Of a stretch of DNA of 64,000 nucleotides, positions 1 through 8,615 are shown piece by piece. The stretch spans positions 150,805 to 214,804 of the forward strand of contig PABB01000017.1 in NCBI GenBank assembly GCA_002702655.1, in the 5' to 3' direction. Position numbers and translations under genes: made by a program. Origin of the DNA: Planctomycetaceae bacterium (GTDB taxonomy: Bacteria > Planctomycetota > Planctomycetia > Pirellulales > Lacipirellulaceae). Every line of letters starts with the position of its first letter. The stretch's first letter is position 1. The notes under the pieces were generated by a model. It made no database searches. It was given only the letters and a program-made list of their open reading frames with translations, and was not told the DNA's origin.

Positions 1-238
1 AGTTCTGACCATGCCGCGTCGCGGGGGCGATTCCCATTTCGCGGAATCGCTGCATCAAGAAAGTTTTCGTTTGTCGCGACATGGCGGGGGAGAGGTCAGG
101 GGTCGGAGGCGAGAGGTCAGAGAAATGTGGGATGTCAGATGTTTGAATGTTGATGTGGCGTGCTGCGAGAGAGCAGGTGACGCTCACAAGTTGGAGGCGG
201 CAGGGGCGCTCTGCACATCAACCATTGCACATCAAACG

Positions 239-844
239 TCACACACTGTTCGCCCTCTCCCCTTGAAGCTGTTTCTCGACGTACTTCGCTAGCACGTCAG
301 TCTCCAGGTTCACCGCGTCGCCGACAGCGCGGCGGCCGAGGGTTGTGACGTCCAGCGTGTGCGGGATCAGTGCGACGCTAAATTGCTCCTCGGTCACGTC
401 GACCAGGGTCAGGCTCACTCCGTCGACCGCCACGGAGCCCTTGCTGGCCATCTGTCGCAGCAGCGCCGGCGGGGCGGCAAACCACATGGTGCACCAATCG
501 CCGTCATCGTTGCGGGCGGCGACTTGCCCCACGGCGTCGATGTGCCCCGTCACAAGGTGGCCGCCCACTTCGTCGCCCAGCCGCAGCGAAGTTTCCAGAT
601 TCACCCGGTCGCCCGGCTGCAGTTTTCCCAGGTTGGTGCGGCTGAGCGTTTCCTCGCCCGCGTCGAAGCCGAGTTGCTCGCCGTCGATCTCGACGACCGT
701 CAGGCAGCATCCGTTGACTGCCACACTGCCGCCGATGGCGATGCGGCTGGCGATATCTTCGTCGGCCACAATCAACCTCACGCCGGGGCCAACCTGTTTG
801 AGCGACCGCACTTCGGCCAAGCTTTCCACCAATCCCGTAAACAT
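239..844 (-). CDS. ribE: Riboflavin synthase alpha chain
   Basis: Riboflavin synthase makes riboflavin by dismutation of two 6,7-dimethyl-8-ribityllumazine molecules in the cytoplasm. The 201-residue product has the family's usual length and its two tandem lumazine-binding barrels. The first begins with MFTGLVES and contains SVAVNGCCLTVV near residues 40-51. The second contains SVAVDGVSLTLVDV near residues 137-150. GHLVTGHIDAVG lies between them and the C-terminus reads VNLETDVLAKYVEK. The reading frame is open further upstream, but MFTGLVE is the conserved N-terminus, so the start is placed at 844. It lies 2 bases after the pssA stop, so it is probably co-transcribed with pssA and psd. No FMN riboswitch is visible upstream. 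Other riboflavin genes are not in the window. Confidence 0.95.
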   Translation of the reverse strand: MFTGLVESLAEVRSLKQVGPGVRLIVADEDIASRIAIGGSVAVNGCCLTVVEIDGEQLGFDAGEETLSRTNLGKLQPGDRVNLETSLRLGDEVGGHLVTGHIDAVGQVAARNDDGDWCTMWFAAPPALLRQMASKGSVAVDGVSLTLVDVTEEQFSVALIPHTLDVTTLGRRAVGDAVNLETDVLAKYVEKQLQGERANSV

Positions 845-846
845 CT

Positions 847-1767
847 CTAACTTGCCTTTCCAGTCGCCGATCGGCGCCAACCTTGCCAGCGCCATGCGTG
901 CCAAATTGCGGGCCCCAACGCATACGCGGCGCACAATACGGGGATCGCGTACCACCGCACCGCCACCAGAGTCATCACAGCGAACACGATGGCCACCAAC
1001 TGCGGAAAGCTCCGCTGACCTCGCAACAAGTGCGTGACCGCGTGCGGATAGGGAATTCGAGACACCATCAGCAGTGCCACGGCCAGCGCGATCAGCGGCA
1101 AGACGCGCTGCAGCCACCAATCGAACTGTTCGAAGATCTCCCTGCCGGCGTTGATTTCATTTCGCAGTGTGTAGGAAAACATCGCCCAGCTGGCAATCAC
1201 CGCGGCCGCGGCGGGGGAGGGCAGCCCTTCGAACCAGGAGTGATCATCGCTTTCGTCCGTTTCGACATTGAATCGCGCCAGTCGCATCGCCGCGCAGCAG
1301 GCAAACAGCGCCGCGATGCACCAGATCGCCTCGCGGTGCAGTTCGGCAAATTGCGGGCACATTTTTACCAACAGAATTGCTGGCGCGACGCCGAAACTGA
1401 CCACGTCGCACAGGCTGTCGAGCTGCGCCCCGAAATCGGATGTCACCCGCGCCAACCGGGCCACCTGCCCGTCGAACATGTCCATCAGCATCGCCAAGAA
1501 GATCAATCCGCCGCACAGCATCAAGTTGTGCGTAGGGTCGACGCTGCGCAGGAATTCGCGGACGGATTCCAGCCGGGCGATGGGCTGAGGCGCGTTGCCG
1601 TCAGCCTCTGTCGTTTCCTCCGCGGCCACGTAGCCGACCGGACCCACGAATGCCTCGTCGCCAGGCCGGGCGATCCGCGACGCCACCACAATGGCGAAAA
1701 ACCCAAACACCAGGTTCCCCAGCGTGAACAACGTCGGAAAGGCGGCGACGGCGCGGATGCGACGCAT
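847..1767 (-). CDS. pssA: CDP-diacylglycerol-serine O-phosphatidyltransferase
   Basis: This integral membrane enzyme transfers a phosphatidyl group from CDP-diacylglycerol to serine, giving phosphatidylserine. The 306-residue protein carries the complete CDP-alcohol phosphotransferase signature at residues 96-121 (D96, D99-G100, A103-R104, G113, D117, D121), followed by SFGVAPA as in PssA. Hydrophobic helices flank the motif. An insert of about 50 polar residues (about 31-80) separates the first helix from the motif, which is longer than in many PssA proteins. The start is MRRIRAVAAF at 1767; the open frame upstream runs through a palindromic repeat and is unlikely to be coding. psd, the next enzyme of the pathway, lies immediately upstream on the same strand, so the pair forms a phosphatidylethanolamine operon. 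Confidence 0.93.
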   Translation of the reverse strand: MRRIRAVAAFPTLFTLGNLVFGFFAIVVASRIARPGDEAFVGPVGYVAAEETTEADGNAPQPIARLESVREFLRSVDPTHNLMLCGGLIFLAMLMDMFDGQVARLARVTSDFGAQLDSLCDVVSFGVAPAILLVKMCPQFAELHREAIWCIAALFACCAAMRLARFNVETDESDDHSWFEGLPSPAAAAVIASWAMFSYTLRNEINAGREIFEQFDWWLQRVLPLIALAVALLMVSRIPYPHAVTHLLRGQRSFPQLVAIVFAVMTLVAVRWYAIPVLCAAYALGPAIWHAWRWQGWRRSATGKAS

Positions 1768-1825
1768 GGCAACGGGTCGGGAGAGTGGCGGGAGGTCGGA
1801 GGTCAGGGGGCTGGCGAGTGTGGGG

Positions 1826-1895
1826 GTGTGCCACGGCTCTGCGAGCCGTGTTTGAACGCTCGCGCAAGAGCACGGCTCGCAGAGCCGCGGCACAC
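1826..1895. repeat. 25-base inverted repeat between psd and pssA
   Basis: The left arm (1826-1850) and right arm (1871-1895) are complementary over 25 bases with one mismatch. They are separated by a 20-base loop. The arm core reads ACGGCTCTGCGAGCCGTG, itself partly self-complementary (GGCTC/GAGCC). There is no T-tract on either side, so a simple Rho-independent terminator is unlikely. I infer a dispersed REP-like hairpin that inserted between psd and pssA, where it could also act as an mRNA-processing or attenuation structure. Confidence 0.75.
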
Positions 1896-1906
1896 GGCAG
1901 GCGCGC

Positions 1907-2842
1907 TCACACAAACCGCGCCAGGACCGTCGAGCCGGCTTGCACCTTCTGGCCGACAGCAACGCAGGGCGAAACGGCGTCCCGCGGCAGAACCAACTCG
2001 GTTCGCGAGCCCAGCTTAATCATACCAAACTTCTCACCCCGCGCGAGGGGCTGCCCGGGACGCAGGGCGCACACGATCCGCCGGGCGATCAGCCCCGAAA
2101 TCTGCCGCACGGCCATCCGCACGCCGGGGCGGGCTGCATCCTCCAGACCGATCCACATGTACTCGTTGCGGATGGCGCTCTCGGGGTTGATCGCGTTGAG
2201 AAACTCGCCCGGCTTGTAGTCCATGGCGACCACCGTGGCCGCACGCGGCGAGCGGTTCACATGCACGTTGAAGATCGACAGGAAGATGCCAATCCGCACC
2301 GCGGGGCCGTCGAGAAAATCGTAGTGGTCCAGTTCGATCACCTCAGCGATCGTGCCGTCGGCGGGCGAGACGATCGCGTCCGCATCGGCGGGAACCACGC
2401 GCGTCGGATCGCGGAAGAACCACAGCACCAGGGCCAGCAATACGGCGGGCACGACTGCCAGCCACCGCCACGGCCCGCAGCAGAGAAGTGCCAGCGCCGC
2501 GGTCGCCGCCAGCAGCGGATAGCCCATCAACTGCAGTTCGGCCAGTCCCCACCGCGTAAACGGCAAGTTGTCCCGCCAGCGAAAGCCGTCATGCTCCGGC
2601 GCCCAATGCGCCGAGCACTGGTTCGAGCAGTATTTCAAGTCGCGGGGATCGAGAATCTCATGCGGCGCCCCGGCGGTCGAGCCCTCGCGCAACTCCGCCA
2701 TGCGGGCAACGTAGCCGCGGCGAAACGTCTTCAGCCACCACCGCCGCCAACGTCCCCACAGCAACTCGATGGCGTAGCACTTCCCCCCGCCCGGCTGCAC
2801 GCTGCGGATGTTGTCGGGCAAGGGAGCAAACTCGTCAGGCAT
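1907..2842 (-). CDS. psd: Phosphatidylserine decarboxylase
   Basis: It decarboxylates phosphatidylserine to phosphatidylethanolamine using a pyruvoyl group made by self-cleavage. In this 311-residue protein the cleavage motif is KLGSRTEL near the C-terminus, with the serine that becomes the pyruvoyl group at about residue 279. Upstream are a hydrophobic hairpin (YPLLAATAALALL and LAVVPAVLLALVLWFF), then RDPTR, SPADG and FNVHVNRSP, all typical of the family. An N-terminal extension of roughly 80 residues is longer than in the short archaetidylserine-type decarboxylases. The start is MPDEFAPL at 2842. It is the first gene of the psd-pssA-ribE run. An archaetidylserine decarboxylase-like assignment is possible by motif, but pssA next door favours phosphatidylserine. 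Confidence 0.93.
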   Translation of the reverse strand: MPDEFAPLPDNIRSVQPGGGKCYAIELLWGRWRRWWLKTFRRGYVARMAELREGSTAGAPHEILDPRDLKYCSNQCSAHWAPEHDGFRWRDNLPFTRWGLAELQLMGYPLLAATAALALLCCGPWRWLAVVPAVLLALVLWFFRDPTRVVPADADAIVSPADGTIAEVIELDHYDFLDGPAVRIGIFLSIFNVHVNRSPRAATVVAMDYKPGEFLNAINPESAIRNEYMWIGLEDAARPGVRMAVRQISGLIARRIVCALRPGQPLARGEKFGMIKLGSRTELVLPRDAVSPCVAVGQKVQAGSTVLARFV

Positions 2843-2861
2843 CGACTGTATTTTCCGAATT

Positions 2862-3098
2862 GAACCGCCAAGCACGCCAAGAGCGCCAAGGGCACGGGAT
2901 GAGGTTCTCACGCAGAGGCGCGGAGACGCAGAGGAATTCGCGAAGCAGCAATTCTAGTTAAATCTCGGTCCCACTGACATGGGCCAGGGGATTAACGAAT
3001 CTCGCGCCCGCGGGAGTCGTTCATGGCAAATTGGCGGTCGTCTCGCTGCATCGGCTTCACTTGGCGTACCTCTCTGCGCCTTTGCGCCTCTGCGTGAG
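2862..3098. repeat. Composite dispersed repeat: 9-base CGCCAAG repeats and a long inverted repeat
   Basis: CGCCAAG occurs three times at 9-base spacing (2866, 2875, 2884). Next comes a CGCAGAGG-rich arm at 2907-2934, whose near reverse complement lies at 3069-3098, about 134 bases away. It fills the 273-base gap between zwf and psd, which has no convincing gene. No T-tract is seen. It looks like a non-coding dispersed element rather than a terminator; a genome-wide copy count would decide. Confidence 0.6.
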
Positions 3099-3115
3099 AA
3101 AACAGAGCTGGAGGC

Positions 3116-4576
3116 TCATTTCAGCACCGGGCACGAGTCGAACCACTCGCGGCCCTGGCCGTGCATCCACTCGGTGCATTCCTCGGGGCCCCAGAATCCC
3201 GGGTCGTACATGAACAACGTCGGCTTGTCGCCGGCCCGCCAGGATTCGAGGATCGGATCGATAATCGCCCAGGCCGCTTCGGCTTCGTCGGCGCGGGCGA
3301 ACAGGCTGGCGTCGCCCTCCAGGGCGTCGAGCAGCAGCCGCTCGTAGGCTTCCGGCATGCCCTTGCCGCGGAACTCGCGGCGGTAGTTGAAATCGAGATC
3401 CGTCTGCCGGATCTTCATGCCTTCGTCGGGCACCTTCGTCTCGAAATGCAGTTGAATGCCCTCGGCCGGCTGCACTTGGATCACCAAGCGGTTGCTGTCT
3501 GCAGCGGTTCGCGGGCCGTCGGCGAACAGCATGTGCGGCGGCTGGCGGAATTGGATGACGATCTGCGTCGTGCGGCAACTCATCGCCTTGCCGCTGCGCA
3601 GGTAGAACGGCACGCCCTGCCACCGCCAGTTGTGCACGCACAGCTTCAGCGCCGCGAAGGTGGCCGTGCGGCTGGTGGCCTCGACGCCGTCGTGTCGGGT
3701 GTATCCGCGGTACTGACCGCGGAACGTGTCGCGGCGGATGTCCTCGGCCGACATCGGCTTGATCGCCTGCAGCACCTTGACCTTCTCGTCGCGCACGGGG
3801 TCGGCCGCGTATTTCACCGGCGCTTCCATGGCCGTGATCATCAACAGCTGGAGCAAGTGATTCTGGACCATGTCGCGCATCACGCCGGCATTGTCGTAGT
3901 AGCCGGCCCGTTTGCCGACTTCGACTTCTTCGGCCACTGTGATCTGCACATGGTCGATATAGTTGCGATTCCACACCGGCTCGAAGATCGAGTTGGCGAA
4001 TCGCAGCACCAACAGATTCTGGACGGTTTCTTTGCCCAGGTAGTGATCAATGCGATAGACCTGATGCTCGGCAAAATGCTGATGCACCGATTCATTGAGC
4101 GCCTTGGCGGTGGCCAGATCGGTGCCGAACGGCTTTTCGATGACCACGCGTCGCTTGCAGTCGCACGTTTCACAGGCCAAGCCCGCCGCGCCCAACTGCT
4201 GGATCGCCGGCTCGTAGAATCGCGGCGCCGTCGACAGGTAGTACACCCGGGTCGCGTCGCCGCCGCCCTCGATCTCCTCGAGGAACGCTTTGAGCTTCGC
4301 AAAGTCGTCCGCCACGCCGATGTCGCCCGGCTGGTAGAAGATCTGCTGCGAGAACGCCTCCCACAACTCGCCGTCAAAGTTGTCGCCGGTGAACTTGGCG
4401 GTCGTCTCGGCCAATTCCTTGCGCCAGTCTTCGTGCGAGTAGGCCGTGCGCGAGAACCCGACAATCCGCGTCTGCTCCGGCAGCCGACCCTTGCGGCGCA
4501 GGTTGTACAGCGCGGGGATCAGCTTGCGGCTGGTCAAATCGCCGGAGGCGCCGAAGATGACAAACGTGTGGGGCAT
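3116..4576 (-). CDS. zwf: Glucose-6-phosphate 1-dehydrogenase
   Basis: It oxidises glucose 6-phosphate to 6-phosphogluconolactone with NADP+, opening the oxidative pentose phosphate pathway in the cytoplasm. The 486-residue length is typical. The Rossmann motif GASGDL is at residues 9-14, EKPFGTDL at 147-154, and the substrate-binding catalytic motif RIDHYLGK at 175-182. The start MPHTFVIFGASGDL is chosen because nothing conserved precedes it. gnd lies upstream on the same strand, separated by a hairpin repeat. A 6-phosphogluconolactonase gene is not found beside them, so that step must be encoded elsewhere. Confidence 0.97.
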   Translation of the reverse strand: MPHTFVIFGASGDLTSRKLIPALYNLRRKGRLPEQTRIVGFSRTAYSHEDWRKELAETTAKFTGDNFDGELWEAFSQQIFYQPGDIGVADDFAKLKAFLEEIEGGGDATRVYYLSTAPRFYEPAIQQLGAAGLACETCDCKRRVVIEKPFGTDLATAKALNESVHQHFAEHQVYRIDHYLGKETVQNLLVLRFANSIFEPVWNRNYIDHVQITVAEEVEVGKRAGYYDNAGVMRDMVQNHLLQLLMITAMEAPVKYAADPVRDEKVKVLQAIKPMSAEDIRRDTFRGQYRGYTRHDGVEATSRTATFAALKLCVHNWRWQGVPFYLRSGKAMSCRTTQIVIQFRQPPHMLFADGPRTAADSNRLVIQVQPAEGIQLHFETKVPDEGMKIRQTDLDFNYRREFRGKGMPEAYERLLLDALEGDASLFARADEAEAAWAIIDPILESWRAGDKPTLFMYDPGFWGPEECTEWMHGQGREWFDSCPVLK

Positions 4577-4585
4577 AAAGATCGC

Positions 4586-4671
4586 TTTCACCACAGAGTG
4601 CACAGAGGACGCGGAGAGTGCGGCTGGAGGAACTTCTTCCCCTGTGCTCTCCGTGTCCTCCGTGGTGAGAA
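4586..4671. repeat. Inverted repeat between gnd and zwf
   Basis: The arms at about 4586-4618 and 4642-4671 are imperfectly complementary (ACAGAGGACGCGGAGAG against CTCTCCGTGTCCTC, and TCACCAC against GTGGTGA). They have the same purine-rich AGAGG/CGGAG character as the element at 2907-3098, so I place both in one dispersed-repeat group. It occupies nearly all of the 105-base gnd-zwf gap and would form a hairpin in a joint transcript. Confidence 0.6.
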
Positions 4672-4681
4672 TTGTCGGGGC

Positions 4682-6145
4682 CTACGACGGTTGCTTGCGC
4701 AAATCCAACCACTCCGCGTGGAACATCTCGCCGCGCGGCTTGTCGGTGCGTTCGAAGGTGTGCGCCCCGAAGTAGTCGCGTTGGGCTTGCAGCAGGTTGG
4801 CCGGGAGGGTGGCGCGGCGGTAGCCGTCGTAGTAGGCCAACGCGGTGCTGAATGCGGGCGTGGGGATCCCCAGCGTCGCGGCGGTGGCGACCACGTGCCG
4901 CCAGGCGTCCTGGGCCTTGTCGACCGCGTCGGTGAAGTAGGGCGCCAGCAGCAGGTTTTCCAGCTTGGGATTGGCGTCGAACGCTTCCTTGATGCGGTCG
5001 AGGAACACCGCGCGGATGATGCACCCGCCGCGCCACAGCATGGCGCAATCGCCGAAATTCAGAGGCCAGTCGTGCTCGATCGCGGCAGCCTGCAACTGCA
5101 CGAACCCCTGGGCGTAGCTGACGATCTTCGACGCGTACAGCGCCTGGCGGATCTGCTCGACGAACGTCTGCTTGTCGCCTTCGTAGGTCGTGCCGTGGCA
5201 GTGCTCGCCGTGGGGGCCCTTGAGGACCTCGGCCGCCCGCACACGTTCGTCCTTCACCGCCGACAGACTGCGGGCGTACACCGCCTCGGTGACCAGCGTG
5301 CTGGGCACGCCCAGGTCGAGTGCCAACTGACTCATCCACTTGCCAGTGCCCTTGGCGCCGGCGCGGTCGAGCACCTTGTCGACCAGGTAGCCGTCGCCCT
5401 GGTCGTCTTTCACGCTGAAAATGTCGCGGGTGATTTCAATGAGGTAGCTGTCGAGCTCCCCTTTGTTCCACTCGGCAAACACGTCGTACAGCTCGTCGTT
5501 GGACAGCCCCAGCGCTTCTTTCATCAGGAAGTAGGCTTCGCAGATCAACTGCATATCGCCGTACTCGATGCCGTTGTGCACCATCTTCACGTAGTGCCCG
5601 GCGCCGCGGGGGCCGACCCATTCGCAGCAGGGGATGTCGTTGTTGGGGCCGACCTTCGCGGCGATGGCCTGAAAGATCGGTTTCACGTGCGGCCACGCAT
5701 CGGGGCTGCCGCCGGGCATCATGCTGGGGCCCTTCAGGGCGCCTTCTTCGCCGCCGCTCACGCCACAGCCGCAGTACAGCAGGCCCTGCTCTTCGACGTA
5801 CTTGGTGCGGCGCTCGGTGTGCTCGTAGTACGTGTTGCCGCCGTCGATGATGATGTCGCCGGGCGACAGCAGGGGGATCAGCGTGTCGATGATCGCATCG
5901 ACCGCCGGGCCCGCCTTGACCATCAGCATCACCTTCCGCGGCGCGGCAAGCGAGGCGACCAGGTCCTCGATCGTTTTGCAGCCGACGAAGTTCTTGCCAG
6001 CGGCCCGGCCGGCGATGAACTCCTCCATAACGCTGGTGGTGCGGTTGTAGACGGCAACGCGAAAACCGCGGCTCTCGACGTTGAGGGCCAAGTTTTCGCC
6101 CATGACGGCCAGGCCGATCAGGCCAAAATCTGCGAGTTCGGACAT
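4682..6145 (-). CDS. gnd: 6-phosphogluconate dehydrogenase, decarboxylating (NADP+)
   Basis: It converts 6-phosphogluconate to ribulose 5-phosphate and CO2 with reduction of NADP+. The 487-residue protein has the long, dimeric-type architecture. The nucleotide-binding motif GLAVMGENLALN is at about residues 11-22, with NRT at 34-36 consistent with NADP binding. VSGGEEGA is at 129-136. The active-site stretch YVKMVHNGIEYGDMQ holds the catalytic lysine (about K187) and glutamate (about E194). It ends with the usual C-terminal tail that reaches into the partner subunit. The start at 6145 gives MSELADFGLIGLAVMG. It is followed by zwf, so the two oxidative pentose-phosphate dehydrogenases are probably expressed together. 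Confidence 0.97.
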   Translation of the reverse strand: MSELADFGLIGLAVMGENLALNVESRGFRVAVYNRTTSVMEEFIAGRAAGKNFVGCKTIEDLVASLAAPRKVMLMVKAGPAVDAIIDTLIPLLSPGDIIIDGGNTYYEHTERRTKYVEEQGLLYCGCGVSGGEEGALKGPSMMPGGSPDAWPHVKPIFQAIAAKVGPNNDIPCCEWVGPRGAGHYVKMVHNGIEYGDMQLICEAYFLMKEALGLSNDELYDVFAEWNKGELDSYLIEITRDIFSVKDDQGDGYLVDKVLDRAGAKGTGKWMSQLALDLGVPSTLVTEAVYARSLSAVKDERVRAAEVLKGPHGEHCHGTTYEGDKQTFVEQIRQALYASKIVSYAQGFVQLQAAAIEHDWPLNFGDCAMLWRGGCIIRAVFLDRIKEAFDANPKLENLLLAPYFTDAVDKAQDAWRHVVATAATLGIPTPAFSTALAYYDGYRRATLPANLLQAQRDYFGAHTFERTDKPRGEMFHAEWLDLRKQPS

Positions 6146-6240
6146 GCGGAAGGCTGGAGGCTGAAGGCGTGGAGGAAAGCCGCGACCGGCGGTCGCGGAA
6201 TTGTGTGTTGAGGCGCAATTCGCGCCGCAGTGCCAAGTTC

Positions 6241-6262
6241 CCGGAAGCGAGTCAGCTTCCGG
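6241..6262. repeat. 8-base perfect inverted repeat upstream of gnd
   Basis: CCGGAAGC (6241-6248) and GCTTCCGG (6255-6262) are perfect complements around a 6-base loop. The hairpin lies about 100 bases upstream of the gnd start and would sit in its leader or promoter region. Its role is unknown. Confidence 0.4.
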
Positions 6263-6362
6263 CGGCGCGGCGGGGTGGAGTGGCGGGCGGGGAGGATCAC
6301 GCGCGGCGACGTGAAATTCGCTGCAGCACAGAGTTTATCGCGATGGCGGTCGACTCACAATC

Positions 6363-6676
6363 GTGTTCAGCCTCGGAGTTGCCCTGGCGGCGCCTGGCGC
6401 GCCGCCGTTCTGCACTTGGTGCGACCAGGACGAGATCTACGAACTCGCGTTGCCCCCGGGGTGGGCTCGACGATGCGGTTGTTGCGAACCATCGACGCGG
6501 ACATCACGGGGCAGGGAATCGCGTGGGACCCCGCTGAGCCGACCCGGCTGTGGGGTGTCGATCACCCCCGACGACAAGTCGTGCTGCTCGATTTGAGCGC
6601 TGTGCTTGCCGAGAGCGAGTCGCCAGGCTTCGCATCCGGCAGCCAGACAGACGCGACAGCCACATTAGATCGCTAG
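6363..6676 (+). pseudogene. Frameshifted remnant, possibly a beta-propeller-type protein
   Basis: Two adjacent frames each carry protein-like text that joins if one frameshift near 6460 is assumed. The first frame reads DQDEIYELALPPG. The second continues as VGSTMRLLRTIDADITGQ, then GIAWDPAEPTRLWGVD, HPRRQVVLLDLS and a stop at about 6676. Phrases such as GIAWDP and LWGVD resemble blades of TolB/SMP-30-like beta-propellers, but the piece is too short for a firm family call. No intact start or full-length domain is present. The rest of the 549-base gap between gnd and the metalloprotease holds only the small hairpin at 6241. I infer a decayed gene fragment. Confidence 0.45.
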
Positions 6677-6694
6677 TTGAGTCCCATTTCAAAG

Positions 6695-8590
6695 TTATTC
6701 ATGACCGCCGCTATAGAGCGGCAGTGCGATCACGCGCGTCTCGATCCTCCGCAGTTCACCCTGCAGCCGCTCGTCCGTCAGGCCGCCAAAATCGGCCGTG
6801 AACTGGTCGGCTTGCATTCCCTCGCGCAAGTCGTCCAGCGGCGGCAGCACCGCATCGATGGTAAACTCGCGAGCCACGCGCTCCAAAGGCAACCGTTCCG
6901 CGAGCACGGCGTGAGCGAACACAATCCCGGCGCGGTTGGCCGCCATGTCGACGAAGCTAAAGCCGCTGCCGCCGTGGGAGTCGGCCAACTCTTTCACCAG
7001 CCCGGCGGCCCGCGCCTTCTGGGTCCCCAGCACGGCCACCAAGTGGGCCGACACGAAAAAATGCTTCGTCAGATCGGCTCGGCCGCGCATGGTCGGTTCG
7101 CCAAGCACCGCGGCTCGGCGTTCGCGTTCGGTGGGGCTGGCCAGCCGCCCTTCGAGCGTCGCCAGCAGCGGCAATTCTGACAGTAGCCCGTCCCGATCCA
7201 GCACGGCGCCCATGGCCAGCAGGTACGCCTGCGGGGCGGTTTCGGGGTTCACGCGCGTCGCGGCGGCGGCGCCCTGCCGCACGTACCATTCCAATAGCAA
7301 ATCGCTGCGCGCCACGTCAGTCTCGCCAGGGTGCAACGATGTCAACGGCGCCTTGTCCTTGAGTTTCGCCACGCGCTCGACGCCGGCGATGATCTTGCGT
7401 GCGTCGTCAATGACGGCCGTGCCAGCCGACGCCCCAATGATCTTCTGAAAGAGCCCCGCCGCAGGATCTTCCGGCAGCGCGGGATCGAGCGCCGCATAAA
7501 CCTGCTGCAGGCGGCGGCGGGTGAGTTTCGTGATTTCCCCCAACGAGCGGACCTGTCGCAGTCGCATCTCATCGGCCAGCAGCGCCATCGTCAGCGTGTT
7601 GACGGGGTCAAACTGCACGGTCGCGCCGGCCGTGCGCTGCAACCCACCCAGCAGCACGGGACGCATCACGCTGGTCGGCTCGGGGCTGTGCGAGGCGCCG
7701 AGCAAGTGTCCCAACTCGTGCACCAGCAACTCCAGCCGTTCGGTGTCCAGGATGCCGCGTGCTCGTTCCTTGATCAGAATGTGCGTGTGAAGCGGCTTGC
7801 GAGTGCCGCCCATGTGGAACCGGCCCCGTTGGACGGCGTATTGGCTGGAAAAGCCGATCGCCACGTCAGCGTCGCCTGGCGCGACTTCGCGCTCGAACTC
7901 GGCCATCGAGCGCATGAAGTCATTTTCGTTGTCGTCGCTATCCCAACGGTCGAACCCGACCAATTGCAGTTGTACGCCGCAGTGCGCCTGCAATACAGCC
8001 GATGCGTCGGCCACGCGTTTGCGCAGCTCGGGTTCCCACCGCGAGCGGGGGCGGCGTTCGTCGTCGTCGACCAGCACCTTGACCCGTAGCGTGGGCGCGG
8101 AGTCCAGCAGCAGGTTGTCTTCGGCGATCACCAGCGGGGGACCGGGATGGCCGTTCAGTCCAATTTGGCGGAGCTGCAGCGGCCGGCCTGCATCGGGGCG
8201 GCTCACAAAGTACGCACACCCTGGCGTCAGCTCCGTATTTTGCACGTCCTGCCCGTCGGACCAGCGCACGACCAGCTTCTTCAGCCCAAACACGGGCCGC
8301 GAGGCGCCGGGATCGATGGCCAGCGGACGCGGCGGTTGGTCGTCGGCGTAGACGGCCGCGACCAGCGGCTCGCCTGTGCGATTGCTCAATACGGCTACGG
8401 CGGCCGCGGCGCGATTCTCGCTCGTGGCAACAAAGAAGCACGTCACGACAACGATAACCAGCTGAAACGACGCACCGAGCCTGCCGCGGCGAGCGAGTTT
8501 AGGTGCGACGAAGGACGGCAGTTTCAGCACGGTCGACAATTCGGTGCGAGGCGGCGACAATCGGCGGCGCCGAGAGTTCGGCCCGCCCAC
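6695..8590 (-). CDS. Secreted metzincin-like zinc metalloprotease
   Basis: This long protein (up to 631 residues) carries HELGHLLGASH at about 291-301, the zinc-binding HExxHxxGxxH signature of metzincin proteases such as matrixins. A methionine at about 309 could be the Met-turn. A hydrophobic stretch at about 41-56 ending in an alanine-rich segment looks like a signal peptide or anchor, so export is likely. The region after the protease motif (about 320-631) is a helical, charged domain I do not recognise. The start is uncertain because the residues before the hydrophobic segment are basic and low in complexity; a shorter form is possible. It is flanked by a gene remnant and a SirB1-type gene and has no obvious operon partner. 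The substrate is unknown. Confidence 0.75.
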   Translation of the reverse strand: MGGPNSRRRRLSPPRTELSTVLKLPSFVAPKLARRGRLGASFQLVIVVVTCFFVATSENRAAAAVAVLSNRTGEPLVAAVYADDQPPRPLAIDPGASRPVFGLKKLVVRWSDGQDVQNTELTPGCAYFVSRPDAGRPLQLRQIGLNGHPGPPLVIAEDNLLLDSAPTLRVKVLVDDDERRPRSRWEPELRKRVADASAVLQAHCGVQLQLVGFDRWDSDDNENDFMRSMAEFEREVAPGDADVAIGFSSQYAVQRGRFHMGGTRKPLHTHILIKERARGILDTERLELLVHELGHLLGASHSPEPTSVMRPVLLGGLQRTAGATVQFDPVNTLTMALLADEMRLRQVRSLGEITKLTRRRLQQVYAALDPALPEDPAAGLFQKIIGASAGTAVIDDARKIIAGVERVAKLKDKAPLTSLHPGETDVARSDLLLEWYVRQGAAAATRVNPETAPQAYLLAMGAVLDRDGLLSELPLLATLEGRLASPTERERRAAVLGEPTMRGRADLTKHFFVSAHLVAVLGTQKARAAGLVKELADSHGGSGFSFVDMAANRAGIVFAHAVLAERLPLERVAREFTIDAVLPPLDDLREGMQADQFTADFGGLTDERLQGELRRIETRVIALPLYSGGHE

Positions 8591-8615
8591 TCCGCAATTC
8601 TAGGCCGCGGATCGG

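Noticed and set aside
845-1120. N-terminal extension of riboflavin synthase and an FMN riboswitch
   Set aside because: The extension overlaps pssA and resembles nothing; the conserved start is MFTGLVE. No FMN-element pattern is seen upstream.
3161-6211. Plus-strand open frame of over 1000 codons
   Set aside because: It lies opposite gnd and zwf, both certain genes, and its translation is rich in His, Arg and Gln as expected for an antisense shadow in GC-rich DNA.
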